Positions 36,350 to 49,451 are shown, counted from the first letter of the stretch. The stretch is DNA of 64,000 bases from Polyporus tsugae (GCA_024305745.1 JAHRBS010000004.1:3038001-3102000), one strand, 5' to 3'. Notes: generated by a model from the sequence alone, not told the origin. Numbers and translations: made by a program.

Positions 36350-39133
36350 TGTATGTGAATTGTATGTTCGTGGGGTGGGTGTTCTGCCGAATCCACTCAT
36401 GGGTGGATGTACCTTTATACAGATAGGTCGATGGGACGCACCAGGGGATTGAAGGAGCTATGCATGGCGGTAAGCTGTCAGCCGAAACAGTCAAAACGTC
36501 AAGCCGGTCAATATGGGAGTGCAACTGGTAAATTGGACAGGCCGCCAGTCGGCGACGTCGCACGGAGATGATGAGATTGTCGTACTGCTGTGCATGGTGT
36601 CTCGTTCATCCGAGGGTCACCCAGCGCAATTTACGGCGAAAGAGCCGCCAATAATGCCTACAGAGAGCATGAAAACGACGAAGCGACCGGCACCGCATGC
36701 TGCAGAATGACATGAGCATGGATCCGATTCTTGGTGGATGAGACAAGAGAAAACGCTCTTACCAATCTGGGCCCAGGTACAGCTCATGGGAGAGGCAACC
36801 ACCTGAGACTCATCTGACAAACCCCAACGTAGGCAAATGACAGCGCTGGGAGAACGACAATGCTACACAGCCCGACAGTCATTGCTCAATACTTCAACTG
36901 TAACGGTTGTGTACAGGTATTTCCGGGAGTTGAGAGAGGTCTCGCTACCGCACTGGTAGACGTCGCTTGAGCCCTGACTCGTCGACCGTCATCGTCCTGA
37001 CCCTGTGCGTTGGAACATGCAGGCACGAGAAAGACTGAAGACGTGGAGGGGCTGCGTGTGGGAGGAGGAGGTCGTTGCCAATGGCCCTGGGGGATGGCCG
37101 AGTGTCCAGAACCCGATTCAATCGTGCGTGGCCTGATCTGATCACGGATCGCGTGCCCCCCCCGATTCCGATCAGGCTGGCTTCGTTTCCCTTCTTCCTG
37201 CCCACGGACCGGCAGTTTTGTCCCAGAAATCACCCCTCCATGCTTCCTCACCATTGATCAACAAAATTCACCAGCGGAGACTCGGTGCGTCCGTCCCAGC
37301 GTATGTCGCGCCCGACTTTCAACGCCTGCAATATCGGACGTCGCAGGCTACTCAACCGTTGCACAGCCTCGACCATCTCTTCGCGAATCCCGACTACATA
37401 CAGTAGTATTGCTGGACGGTCGACTGTCGCTACTCACTACGAGTCGGGACGCCGTACCTAGAGCTTCCTCATACCGGTTACCGGCAACGTGCAAGAGCCT
37501 ATCCGCACCTTGCGAATACTTGTGGTTCCATGCAAAAGTACAATCCGCGTCAGCACAGCCTACGCTCCTGGCTAGGTGCGACTCTGAAATACCTGTATGC
37601 GAGAAGCCATACATCTAGACAGCTCGCACCTGCCAATGCACCTCGCATCTCGGTATGTCGTTCCTTCAACACATGTGGCGGACTCCTGGGCTGTGGTTGA
37701 ACCCGCTTTCTCCCATTTTCCAGGGTTTTCACCGCTGTTATGTCATGGTCTGCTACCGCCTCACCCTGTCATATGCCTCAACAAAACGATATCTTCATCT
37801 TCACCAGGGGTTAATGCGGACGACTCATCTCGGTTTCACCCTTCAACTCCATCTGCGCACCGCGGAGACCTCGCCTCCGCCGTCTCGACAATCACAACAT
37901 CGACTTGGCCGCGTCCAAAGCTCGGCTCCCCCCGACGCCCACCTCCTTCTGTGCTTGCCTTTCACGGCCAGAACGGACGGATGCCATCGTTCTTCCTCTC
38001 TGTGACGCGTCGGAGTTCCTGATTTGCATCCATCAGCGTCCCCAAACCGTGCTTCTCTGTCCCCCCATCTCTCCCATCGTTCACGGAGCTGTCGATCCCG
38101 CAGGTCTTTCCGAACCTTGGCCGCGAAATTAACTCTGTACCGACCATCGCCTTCTCTCCCCTCGTGCCCATTCCATGGTACTTCCTATCACCGATGCTCG
38201 AGCTTCGCGCGCACTATATCACAAGTTCCATCGCGCCCTGACATTCCGACTTCGCGCCGACACCCTTCATACCCACAGTTATGACAATCGAGCGCACGGC
38301 ACCGTCGAACCGCACCCGCGCAATAAACGTCGACCACTTGGCGACGAGACGGACCGCAGTGGTGTGCTCACTCACCGCAGACCGTGGTATCGCGCGCACG
38401 ACCCGGCAGATTATCCGGACGGGTGCTATGCTGCCCGTGTCCATATGTCGAGCTGCAGTGAGTCATGTGCATATGTTCTCGTTTGGAACTCATTAATTTA
38501 ACAGCGGCGGCTACAGACTGACCACAGCCCGTGCTGTAAATCTTTTGTCCGAATAAGGAAACGGACATCACAGCCCACGGCGCGTTCCTGCGGACAGAAC
38601 ATCGACGACGAATGCCTGACGTGTTGAAGGTTCCGGTTGATCTGAAGGACCAAGAGATGGGCGTAAGTATACAAAGAAGTACCGACCCTTCTTCTTCTAC
38701 CCAAACTTTGCCCCGGGCTCCTCCCACACTCAATGGCCTTGTTCCTATTCAACTCAAGGTGCAAGTTCCTGACCGGCGATCGGCCGTCGAGACGGAATCT
38801 CCTGACTGGACGACTTCTGCACAACATCAGGCTTGGCAAACGTGACAAGAGAAGGTATGTTTCGTATATGCATATTTTTTAATGCGTCGCAGACTGAATA
38901 TGGTACACGAATATTCCTGGCATAGATAGGGATAACAATCCAATAATGATATACGCGAAACAGGTCCAAAGCCTCAACCAGCCCCAAGGAGGGTGCATCA
39001 AACGGAGGTGCCTCGAACACGCACAGTGTGCCGAGACCCAGCTCCCATACCCATAAGAACAAGAAGGCCCAACGACGCATAAGACGTAGACACAATGCAC
39101 TCGCCACTCCGACGCTCGCTGGCCCGCCGGCAA
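36350..39133. other. Gene-poor intergenic region
   Basis: About 2.8 kb. Open frames (37597-38022, 38175-38501 and others) have no domain. One short frame at 38612 starts MPDVLKVPVDLKDQEMG and meets a consensus donor GTAAGT at 38663, which looks like a first exon, but no following exon could be fixed. The region includes the promoter of adenylation gene B and the 3' UTR of the F-box gene. Confidence 0.45.
36414..36421 (-). promoter_or_regulatory. TATA box of adenylation gene B
   Basis: TATAAAG on the minus strand lies about 65-70 nt before the ATG at 36349, preceded by an ATGCAT farther upstream. The arrangement parallels paralogue A. Confidence 0.4.
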
Positions 39134-40654
39134 CTAGGCCTGCACCTCCCAAACTGGAACGGTCGCTGGGGCGCTCGCACTCTCGCGCACAACGTTGTTG
39201 GCCGCCGCCTTCTCCGCCGACACGTCCGTCTCCTTGCCCGGCGCGCCGAGGCGCAAGTCGCGGCAGTACTCGCGCAGGCGCCGCACGGCGTCCGCGCTTT
39301 CGCCCGAAAGGCGCTCCTCTGGCGCGGACAGCGTCTCGGACCGGGCGCCGACGCCGATGTCGAGCGCGTCCGCCAGGTCGCTGACCGTGCTGACCGTAAT
39401 CTCGTTCAGGTGCTGGTAGAAGCCGGTCTGACCGCGCTCCGCGCGGATGTTGAGGAAATCCTCGAGAGCGGAGCACATGTCGATGACGTCGTCCTCGTGG
39501 CACTGCACAGCGAGGCTCTCTACCGGGGAGTCGGAGAGCGTCGCGAGCGTGTCGACAACGTTCTCGACGGGGAAGAGCGGGGTGAGGTGGACCTTGCGAA
39601 GCTTCTTGAGCGGGCGCGGGGTGTCGGGCTTGGCATGCGTGAACGTCTGCGCGGTGAGCGCCGTGTTGAGTGCGCACTCGTCGACGGTGTGCCCGATGGT
39701 GCCCATAATGCGCTCAGTGCAGATGCGGTTGTAGTCGTTGGACTCGTGGCAGCAGCTGCCCAAGTCCAAAACTTGAAGCGAGCACGCGACGGGGGTGATA
39801 GCCCATTGCGGGTCGCCGAGGTGGGTGTCGCGGATACGGAGGCTTTTAAGGGTGGGGAGGCGAAGGAGGGAGGGGAGGCGGAGCTCGTGCCCAAGGACGG
39901 GGTGGTCGGGGATGTCGTCATCGCCTCTGACGACCGGAACGAAGGGTCGAGCACCGACGAGGTCGGGGGCATGGAGTGCCGAGCGGGTGATACGATCGAG
40001 CGAGAGGTGGCGAAGGGCGGGGACGGAGGCGGCGATGGACACGATGAGCCGTTCGCTCCTGTGCACCGATGTGCCGCCGGTCAGTGGACGCTATCAAGGC
40101 AAGATTGACAGAAAAAACGCACAGAGGGAAGCGAGCCTCATCGCCGCAGTGATCGATGCACAAGGAGGTGAGGGTGGACAGCTCTTCAAAACACGGTATC
40201 ACCGCCTTTGCCAAAGAGGCTGTCAGGTTGAGCGTCAGGTGCTCCACTTGCTTGCAGTATGGGAGCACATCGACGAGGGCGTCCGTGACCCGAATGGGCT
40301 GTGAGGCCAGACCAGACGGCTGCTGCGACTTTGCGCGTTCAGTGCAGATGGTGAGATGACGGATGTGTCGGTTGTAAGATTTTGGGACGCAGGATGCGTA
40401 TTGGTGGAGCGCTTCGGCGCTTGTGATGCGGACGGTCTGCAAGATGTGAGCGCATGTGAGCGACCAGGGTGCGAGAGAGAGAGAAAGACAAGAGGACGTA
40501 CGCGGAAGAGAGAAGGCACAGAGAGCTGGTAGCACTCATGGCTGACCTTTGCAAAAGCCCCGACGTCGGCGAGATCAAGTTGATCGACAATGGCGAGCTT
40601 CATCTCTGCGGGGAGGCCGTTCCAGGAAGCCCCGGGGGTGGTGTTGAAAGACAT
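39134..40654 (-). CDS. F-box protein
   Basis: Three exons (40502-40654, 40123-40436, 39134-40058) join to 1392 nt, 463 residues. Residues 11-51 form an F-box (WNGLPAEMKLAIVDQLDLAD, then FAKVSHECYQLSVPSLFR), cut by an intron directly after FR, a common place in basidiomycete F-box genes. The rest has irregular leucine-rich segments (CKQVEHLTLNLTASL, LSTLTSLCIDHCGD, LPTLKSLRIRDTHLGD, SLQVLDLGSCC) consistent with a degenerate LRR solenoid. F-box proteins link substrates to Skp1-Cul1 ubiquitin ligases. Agaricomycetes have large expanded families, so the substrate cannot be guessed. The long opposite-strand ORFs over this gene are shadows. Confidence 0.8.
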
Positions 40655-43600
40655 GATGTGAAGTGCGGAGGCGGAACAAGGCTGTAGAGGAGGACTTGAG
40701 GGAGGGTGTTGGAGGAATGGATGGGAGAGAGGGAAGGATTTAAAGTGATTCGGAGGGCGGACACTGGATAGGAGACCGAAGAGGTCGGGGGCAAGTCGTT
40801 TCGTCAGTTTCCGGGATCACGGACCTCGCGCTTCGAAGATTCTTGCCGCCGATTGTCTGCCCTCGTTGTACGCCTCCGTCTGCTTAGTTTCCCTCCGATG
40901 TGCTCTCGCTGCAGACGCCTCCAGGACATCTCACCATCACACATCCCCTCCTCCTCCACCAGCCCTCGCTCTCACCCTCCTTCGCTCCCGTCTTCTCCTC
41001 CTGTCACGGCCGATGTCGCGTAAGTAACACCGTCCCCCCAAACACGCGCCCCGACGATCCCCGCGTGCCACCGACCCGCGGGCTGGGCGAGCATCGGCGC
41101 TAAGCCATATGTGGGCATGGCCGTCGACACCGATACATCGACATCTTCCTTGCTCGACGGACCCGCACAACGCAATCAATGTCGACCCGCCGACCATCCC
41201 ATTTCCAGCCTGTTTCCACCCCTCAAGTCGCCGACGCCCACTGATCCCTTGGCGCCCGCCTACACGGCCCTTATCGCACTGTACTGGTTTGTCGCCAACG
41301 CTTCCTTCCCTTCCTGTTCCGACCAACCCTCCCGACCGTCCTGAGTCTATGTTCCATCGCCACGGTCACCACTCATCTTCCCGGATTGTGTAACTTATCC
41401 CATCCCTCGCATCTCATCAGCTTCTTCGCGGCCATTGACAGATGGTTATCGTGATACATGCACTCGGGTATGCCATCGACCAGAGCGCCTTCCCTCAGTA
41501 GACCGGAGCGGCAACCCACCGCGTCCGTGGAGCATGGCCGTGTCCTAGGCTGTCCTAGGACGCGGCTTGTGGATCCCTTCCCTGAATTTCAGCTTCCCAG
41601 CGTAGCGGGTTAAGCATATGCTTTGGTCGTATCATACACGCGACTTGTGGACCCGCCGGTAACGGTGCCAGTGCTTCCCTCCGTCATGATGCACGCATGT
41701 GGCCTCTGACATTGGCAGGGCTTCTCACGGTGTTCTCGGAGGAGTAGTACGGGAGACAGAGGAGCTCAAGGGTGGGGAATTCTCATGTGCGGTCATGCTA
41801 CAGTGCTTTGTTACTAACATGCGCAGCCATCGAATATCTCGTTCAGTCCAGATTGCAGAACTTCATCCATATACGGACTCACCGCATGTTGGTTTCTTGT
41901 CAGTTTCATAATGGAACGCTCTATAGGAGTGCAGCAATTTGTTTTCGTTAGTAGGTTTTAGCCACCGATCTATGAACCAAGCTCTGACAGTGCTCTTTAT
42001 TCCATATGCCATGCCGTCGCCGACGTCTAGCGCTAGGACCCGATGCTTAGCATGATTTGTGGCACACGGTTGTTGACATATCGGACGCCGCTGCTCATTT
42101 CCATGCCGGAGGAATGAGTTCTTGCGACTTGTATCACGCGTTCTGGACAGACCGACAGGCCGACGTGGTACGTACGAGGCGTCGGCTGCATAGCGGAAGT
42201 AATACGGCTGCAGCACAAAGCATGCTTGCTGTCCAGCCTCGGACGCGGCCTCGGAGGAGACGCCTCCCGTCGGTCCCTTTCGTGCACCGCTCGTCGCGCC
42301 CGATTGGTCGCTGCGAGGACTGCGAATGGCTGCGGGGGCCGAGGATCCGTCTGTGGTCGGGCGCAGGATGTTAACTTATTGGCCAAGGTTCTGGTCCTTG
42401 CGGCGGAGCGGAGACGCGTGCAGGCGTCAATGGCACCACGCCAGACCTGCGCCAGTCTGTCCAGTCCGGTTCCCATCGGATTTCGAGAAGCAGAGGCCTC
42501 CACCACCCGCTCTCCCACCTCGCACATGCCAATTCCAGCCGCCCGAGCTCGTCTCCAGCCTTCCTCTCGCCCGCACTGCGACCCTCCATACCTGTGTCCA
42601 TGCGAAAGTGGCTCCAGCTCGATCCTGTTCTTCACTTCTTCCCTTGAATGGACAAAGCATACTAGTCCCGTCCCTCCGTGTTCCATCGGCTATGGATGCA
42701 CAACATTTTCTTCCGCAGTCTCAGCTGGATTTTACGCAAGGACCCTCGAGCTCAGCCCCCCTCCCTCTATGTTTGATGTATTCTTCATATGATTCTCTTG
42801 CCTATAACTGACAGTGCCTGCGACCCAAATACCCCGATACTGGATCGACAGATTCACTACTGCGATCGCCACCAACCTTGTAGCGGTCATATACGCCAGT
42901 GGCACCCACCGACGATCAATCCCAACAGGTACATGGGCCCGGCGGCGGTCCATCCAGCCACGAGACCAGGTCCGTCCAGCCAAGCGTCCAGCACCTCCGC
43001 CCCTCCAAGTCGTCGGATCGTTATCTGACCACACCTCCAGCCGCCCTGATCGTTCCGGCCCTCTGGGCCCCATGAGGCGCAGCGACGAAGAGCGATTGAT
43101 CCCGAGGCCCGAGCACGTCGGATGAATGATACATCCGCCGACGGCGCATCAATCGGCACAGCTCTGCTCTCCACCATCGCCGCGACGACCAACTCGAAGA
43201 AGCAGCAGCATCATAGTTCGCCATACGCACATCTCTCTCTCATCTACGTAGCTGAGCATATCCGGGTGAGATGAACACAGGATGCGTTCCCGAACTAGCA
43301 CTTGCCAGTGCTGCCAAGTACTCGTACATCTGGCAACGATCCGCTTCCAGCGGCGCACAACTGAGAAGTCGGTGGTTCCAGTTGCTAATCCCCACAGTGG
43401 AGAGTCCCCAAGTCCCGGGACTCTGGGGTCTGGCGCACGGCGCGAGGCAGATGTACAGGGATCCTCACCAAGTGTCCTGATGGACACCGCGCACATCCCC
43501 CTGGAGCCTGCTTCCCGAATATTCCACATCCTCGGAAAGCCTGTCTCGAGCTGTAATCGGCACTGCTGACGTTCTAGCTGGAACACCGATATCGTTGCAT

Positions 43601-44663
43601 CCATCCCCAGTGGGGCTAGCGCGCGGCCCCGACATCTGATCCTGAACGCTCGTAGCACTCGGAGAAAATTCAATATCGCCCTCTCATCAAGTCTCCGAGC
43701 CCGACTCGGAATGTGGACTGTCGTGGGTGTCCGACTAGGTATTTGTCCGTCTGTCACCGTCGCTCCGTCATCGCCTCTCCAAGGTGCCACCAGCTCACGA
43801 CGAGATATCCTTGTTTCCATGTCTCGTCTCATGATGGCACCGTGACGCTGATGAACCACAAGGGTCGTCGTCGCTGTCCGTTACTTACATGGTTGTATTA
43901 GGGTTGCATTTATTGCGTCATCCCTTCTAGTTCCTCGTTCCCCCTCGTTCCCCCGAGCCAGGGCTTCTTTGAGTTCCCAACATGGCAGAATGCTGTGCGT
44001 GGCTACTGGTTGCAGAACCCAAACGCCGATCAGGATACTCCGCAACACCAGGGCAGTTACATAACGTTCACGAGAGTAGGATATGTTCAGATACATCCAA
44101 TTCTACGATCTCCACAAGCCTTCCCTCCTACTCTGTCATCCTCGTGAAAACGTCCCGTTTCCTTACATGCTAGCTGTAGGGCTTCATTCATTCAAATGTA
44201 CTACCCACATGCGTCGTCAGCACGGCATCGATAGTAATGATACACTGGCAAGCCACGGCACAATCCTCGACACCGGGAGCAGCAGACGGAAGAGTTACGC
44301 GAGCGACTCGAATAATGGTAGTTTAAACCGGAGCCAAAGCGCACACGGGTACTATGTACACGAATCGTACGCGTATGGGAGTAAACGAGCGAGATGGTGA
44401 CTGCAGTACGACGGTATACGTGACTGACAGGAAGCGGAAGACTGATAATGTCCTGGTATTGCGTATAGACGTCGCGACGGCCTGAAAAGATCGCATGGAC
44501 TGATGCGGCGTCGTGGTATGGGTAATGCGATGTAGGGGTGCGATGCGGAGAGTGGACGTGGTGGAATTGGATGTGGATAAGGCGTGTCGCGGGAAACGAG
44601 GGAAACACATAATACCGTGTCGAGCAGACTGGCACTGGCAAGCAGGGAGGGAACGGAGATGTG
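40655..44663. other. Gene-poor block
   Basis: About 4 kb without a supported gene. Around 41015 an ATG followed by the donor GTAAGTAAC gives a first-exon look, and a Pro-rich frame follows at 41111-41344, but no family is recognised. The 236-codon minus-strand ORF at 43149-43859 has unnatural composition. The block may hold non-coding transcripts or decayed DNA; no transposon motif was seen. Confidence 0.45.
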
Positions 44664-46248
44664 CTATCTGTTTATTATCGAAGCAGGGTGATACTTGACC
44701 TTCTCGAAGATCCGGAAGAGCGCGATGAAGAGGTTAAAGCAATACATCATGAGGCCGACGCCTACCAAGCAGATGAGAGCAACCTGGTCATCGCATAATG
44801 TATCGCCGACCCCACCGTCGAAGCCATTCACCCCGTTCGGTAGGGGAGGACGCGGGAGCTGGGAATACCACGAGATGCTGGAGGGGGATGTACAGGGTAT
44901 CGGAGACGTGAAAAAGTTGTCGAAACAGAGCGCGAGCGCGGATGACCATGCGCAAATGAAAACGACCTCGAAAAGTGTGTAAGCGAGTTTCCAGGAGGTG
45001 TGCCAGAGACCCAATGGACGGCCGAAATATTCGAGCTAGTGTCTGAGGTGAGTAGGCTGAACGGAATTGTGTGGGTGCGATAGAACACATACGTAAATGG
45101 CTACCATGACATGTACGAGGGTCAAGCTGGCAAAGATGATGACCACCGTTCTAGGTAAACTCGCTCAGTTGACTTCTCGCGGCGAAATGGATAAGAACGC
45201 ACGGAGATGGCCCCAATGCGCCAGTGACGCCGGCATGCTGCTCAATTATCCGGATACGGATGGCAATGGCAAGCGCAGCCGTTGTGAGGACGATGTTACA
45301 CAAGCGGAAGAGCTATGTCCATGAAGACTTGAGGAAAGGAACGTCGTATCAAGTTGACGCATAGACGTACCAATGGAACGTAGACATTGTACATCATGTA
45401 TGCACGTAGCCTTTTCCGTCGCCTCTGCCATGACGTCAGCTTCTCATCGGCGTGGTGCAAGTCTCTCTCCCCAGAGTGCACAGCTGCGTCCATGAATCCA
45501 GACGTGTGCGGATGCGCCGATGTCCACGGTGTCTCCCAGCCTGGCGTCCGGTTCTGGGCGAGCGTGAACGGCGCAGCGATGGTAGGGGGCATGTCAATCC
45601 GCAGCCGGTTCCGATTGCTCATTCGTGGGGGCGCCGCGCGATCGTGCTCGTCCACCTCGGGCTCCTCGTGCAGCGTTGACGGGGTCTGCTCTTCGTCCTG
45701 GTCGAGGGAACGCCGCAGCACGGATACGGAGAGCCACGGGATAGACATGGACCGAACGCCGTCCCGCGGTCGCCTTGCGCGCTGGAGACTGGGCGACAGA
45801 GGAATGGAACCAGAATCCGTTGGTCGATGTCGGGTGAAAGCCCACCATCGCGACGGGCCGGGGTCTTCTGGGGCGCCAGACTGGGAAGAGGACTGGAGGG
45901 ACGTCGCATCCGAGGGGCGCGATGTTGCGGTGAGCTGCGCGAACCTGGAATGATCTGCCGGTTCGTTTTCCTTCGGCGAGGGAGGCTCATCTCTTGCCCA
46001 GGCTGCACGAAGGGAGGATGTGTTAGCCGCCTGTGCATTGAGGAGGTGCGCCAAGCAACAGAAGGGGCGAATAGGGGACGGCGGGGCGCTAGGAATAGAC
46101 GGTACGAACGGGGTGCTGTGTTGATATACGTTTTTACGGTTGAAGGGGCTACGCGGGAACTGTGGAGAGAATGATTCTTGGAGAGAGTGGAAGCAGACGA
46201 TGCGAAGATCGGTTGTTGCGGCTGCTGCTGGAGGGGGTCGGGGTTCAT
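44664..46248 (-). CDS. Four-TM membrane protein, Srf1-like (tentative)
   Basis: Five exons (46138-46248, 45371-46030, 45203-45312, 45093-45150, 44664-45035) join to 1311 nt, 436 residues. The first 260 residues are hydrophilic and Ser/Pro/Arg-rich. Four TM helices follow: VPLLFRLCNIVLTTAALAIA, TVVIIFASLTLVHVMVAIYL, LAYTLFEVVFICAWSSALAL and VALICLVGVGLMMYCFNLFI, with conserved-looking EYFGRPLGLWHTSWK and CFDNFFTSPIPCTSP loops. The layout and length recall fungal Srf1, a regulator of phospholipase D, but I am not certain of that name. The 5' end (start at 46248, first intron 46031-46137) is the least secure part; the frame through exon 2 stays open to 46453. It shares a 308-bp divergent promoter with the FAM192A gene. 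Confidence 0.65.
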
Positions 46249-46556
46249 TGGGGTGGCAAGGGCATTGGGTAAAGGAGAGGAAGAGGCAGAGGCAAGAGCA
46301 GTGGCGAGGTGGGTTACCGGGGAGGGCCTGTACTGCTGTCGCCCTCAGGCTAAGCTTCAGGATATCGATCAGAGTCAGGATCAGAGAGACTGAGACAGAC
46401 ACATGTGGCCCCCAGCAATATAGGCGGCAGGCCCCAGTCACGCACGCAACCACCGTATTCCTTCGGCCCGCGTCTCGGCACCCTCAGCCGTCCTGCCTGC
46501 CTCTCCCCACATCCATCTCCGACTGCTCTCCTGCTCCGCCTGCCGCCACCACAGGC
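46249..46556. promoter_or_regulatory. Divergent promoter Srf1-like / FAM192A
   Basis: 308 bp between two divergent starts, pyrimidine-rich on the plus strand near 46480-46550. Shared regulation is likely if the Srf1-like start is right. Confidence 0.4.
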
Positions 46557-47565
46557 ATGGACGATTCAATCCCATCAATACAAACCGCCGGCGTGGGCTC
46601 CCGCTTTGTATCTCAGGATGAACTCGAGGCTGCGAAGGCAAGGCGCGACGAACAGTGGAAGGCCGCATACGCCAGGTAGCTATATCGGCCCTCTCCGTCT
46701 TGCACACGTCTTACCACCCTTCGCACCCGGCACCCTCTAGGCTGGGCCAAGAACCGCCCCCGCAGCCCACAGAAGATGCCTTTGACGGAAGAAGTCTCGC
46801 AGAGGTGCGTGTTTGCACGATCCACACTCGGTCATCGGATCGGTCCATGACACGCCGCCCCGCACGCCTCTCCCAAAACAGAAACTTGCTGCGAACAGAG
46901 TAAGCAGCAGTGCATGCTGCGTGCGACATCGGACTTACGCAGTCTAGGCAGCCAAACAAGAAGAATGGGAAGAGCGTAACAAGCTAGGTGGGTGAGGCGG
47001 TACTCTCGATTCCTCAGCACGTCGTGTTTTACCGTCCTCATGCGGCGGCGCGCTCACAGGGAACCAATTCCGTGCGCTCGAGGAGGACGAAGTCCTTTTC
47101 CTAGACTCCGTACTTGAGAAACAGCGCGAGGAGGAACGCCTGCGGAAAGAGACCGAAGGCGAGGAACTCAAACACTTCCGGGAGTAAGTCTATATCCGCC
47201 TGCGCTAGCACTGGTGCCGCCCTGCGGTTGGAAAGCTAGGAGCTCCGGTACTCATATTTACATATAGGGCGGTCGCCGCGCGAGAAACCGCAGCGAACAA
47301 ACCACCTCCGATTGGTGCTACGAGTGCGGCCAACAACAGCGGTCCGGCCAAGGCGAAACCTGCTCCTGCACCCGTCAAGAAGGACGTGAAAAAGTCGCTC
47401 AAGGGCGTCCTTGTCAAGAAGAAGCCGGTGAAACCAACTAATCCGTCTGACGCACAACATCCAGCAGTGGCCGAAACGAAAGGAAATGAGAAGAACAAGT
47501 CGGTGGCGGAGACACCGGAGGGGAGCGAACGGGAGGCAAAACGACGGAAAGTGTCAGCAAGCTGA
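46557..47565 (+). CDS. FAM192A: FAM192A/NIP30 (Fyv6-like) nuclear protein
   Basis: Six exons (46557-46675, 46741-46804, 46882-46899, 46948-46987, 47060-47183, 47268-47565) join to 663 nt, 220 residues. The N-terminal 110 residues match the FAM192A/Fyv6 domain: SRFVSQDELEAAKARRDEQW, DGRSLAEKLAANRAAKQEEW, NQFRALEEDEVLFLDSVLEK and a Glu/Arg-rich coil. The C-terminal half is Lys/Pro-rich and disordered with a nuclear-signal-like KRRK near the end. Human FAM192A binds the proteasome activator PA28gamma; yeast Fyv6 acts in second-step pre-mRNA splicing. Exon 3 is only 18 nt (KLAANR) yet is needed to keep the conserved helix. Spliceosome role is inferred from Fyv6. Confidence 0.85.
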
Positions 47566-47710
47566 CTTTTCGAGTGACCGATCACATTGTTCCTCGTCTC
47601 CGTACCGACCGCTATGTCCTCACGATGTGTATCATTATTCATTCACCTTCCCAGACACCATCGTGCAATACTCTCGGGCGGAACCATGGTACAAGCTAAC
47701 AAACCCAGCT

Positions 47711-49451
47711 TCAACCTCTCCTTGTTACTGGACTCGGCGTCGGGGTCCACCGAACCTTCTGTAGATCCCTCGTGTTCCTTTCCCCTTCCCAGCCAGCCAA
47801 CCGCCCCATAGCATCTGCTCGTCTCGACGCCGCCGTTCCCATGGATGATCTATCCAGTAGTCGTTTAGCGGCAGGGGTCAGTGATCCTGGAGCGTCCGCT
47901 CTGCGCGGTGTGAACGAGGGTGGCGGCATTGACGTTCTCCGGCTGCTCCCGCCGCCTCCCGTAGTTCGTGACAGTAAAGGGACCCCGCTGAGTAAGGTGG
48001 CCTTTGCCCGCAGACTCTTCGCTGCATCGCTCGACAACTTGTGGGAAAGTCGCTCCCGAGAACTGGGTTCCGCGATTCGGAACGGTGTAGAGGGTGTAGG
48101 AATGTCGGCCGGGTGGTCAGACTGAGACAGCACCCGAGGTGTCGCGTTCAGCGTGCCCCATGTCATGAGCTGCTTGACTGCTGCCGGTCCCAACTCTGAA
48201 GGCGTGGGGGATGGTATGGAAGGGACCAGCGAATGGACGTCATTTGTCGGTAACCTCGGACGATCTGTGACAGCAACCATCAGCTCGTAGCGCGACATAC
48301 TAAGACGACAAGTCAGCCCTTACACGGAGTGCCGGCGATCGCAGCGTCGATTCGACTCCGTGTCGGGCTCGGCGGGGCCGACAGTGAGTGGTCGGCCCTG
48401 TCGTCTTGCCCCGGAAGCCGTGTGTTCACGTGCTTGATAACCTTGGGAGGGCCCCTCGATCCTTCCGCTGCATTTACAGAAGACGAGTTGTATGGCGCAA
48501 CATCGGCGTCGGGAGGAAACATCAGTGCATTCCGTGCCTGATGTCATAGACACGATGAGCATCTTTCCGTGCAAGCCACCCCTCCGGATGATAATGATGA
48601 CGCACCTTGAACTTCCATCCATCGACACCTGCAGGCCGGGTGTCTTTCTTCGGTGCCATGACGTCCACGGCTTCGCCGTCCGGATCCTTCCTCTTCTCGA
48701 CCTTGACAAGTGCCGTGGACATGTCTTTGTTCTGCTCCGGTGCTGGCGGCGCGACGTACGTCCCGTCTATCAGGTCCTCCACCTCGTCCTCGTCGTCCTC
48801 ATACACCGCCGGTGCCTCCGCGGGCCCCGACTCGATGAGCCCGGCGGGCATTGGAGCCTCTATCCGGAACTTCTCCTTCACGCCGGTCCCCGAAGGCGCC
48901 TCGATTAGCAGCCTCTCCCGCCCCTCCAGCATCCGGTCCCGTTGCGCCTCCACCCGTCTCTGTGCCTCCCACGCCCAGCCGTACTTCTCCTTCCGCCGTT
49001 TGTTCTCGTCCTCGAGGATCTGCGTGAAGCTCGAGTTGTCTTCGGACGTGTAGCGCGCCTGGAACACATCCAGGCTCAGGTCGATGTCTAAGCGCGGTCG
49101 CTTCGCCGGGCCCTCGCCCCTGCCTCTCTCCGTGCGTGGGGTGCGCAACGGGGTGTCCATCGACCCAGCGGCGTAAGGGGTTTGGGATGGCGTCTGCCAG
49201 GGGCGGTCACGACGTGAGACGGGGGTCTGGAGGTCCTCGAGGCGGCGCACGGACGCTTGGATGAGGAGCGGGTCCTGCGTCTGAAGGGCATCGAGATAGT
49301 TGTTCGTGGCGTCCAGGTGGACCAGCGAAGGAAAGAAGTCCCGAGCGATGATGTGGGAAAGGGCCTCCGTATACTCGTCTTCATCGAGCACGACTTGGCG
49401 GTCAAGAGACCGCGAAGGTGGCTGCGAGCTCGATGCCCCCGGAGTAGACAT
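47711..49451 (-). CDS. ESS2: ESS2/DGCR14 splicing-associated protein
   Basis: Three exons (48606-49451, 48326-48537, 47711-48299) join to 1647 nt, 548 residues. The N-terminus carries the family block VLDEDEYTEALSHIIARDFF with PSLVHLDATNNYLDAL. Then come YTSEDNSSFTQILEDENKRR, YGWAWEAQ and a central acidic linker. The C-terminal exon holds the other conserved blocks: LMTWGTLNATPRVL, TPFRIAEPSSRERLSHKLSS and AMGRLAGWEG, ending WTPTPSPVTRRG. ESS2/DGCR14 (Bis1 in fission yeast) is a nuclear component of activated and C-complex spliceosomes. The frame stays open to 49622, but the Met at 49451 directly precedes the conserved part. The gene is convergent with FAM192A, another splicing-linked gene. 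Confidence 0.88.

Noticed and set aside
39095..40108. 337-codon plus-strand ORF over the F-box gene
   Set aside because: Antisense shadow of the F-box exon; the minus-strand model has an F-box and consistent splicing.
43149..43859. 236-codon minus-strand ORF
   Set aside because: Composition and residue order are unlike a real protein, and no motif or splice partner was found.
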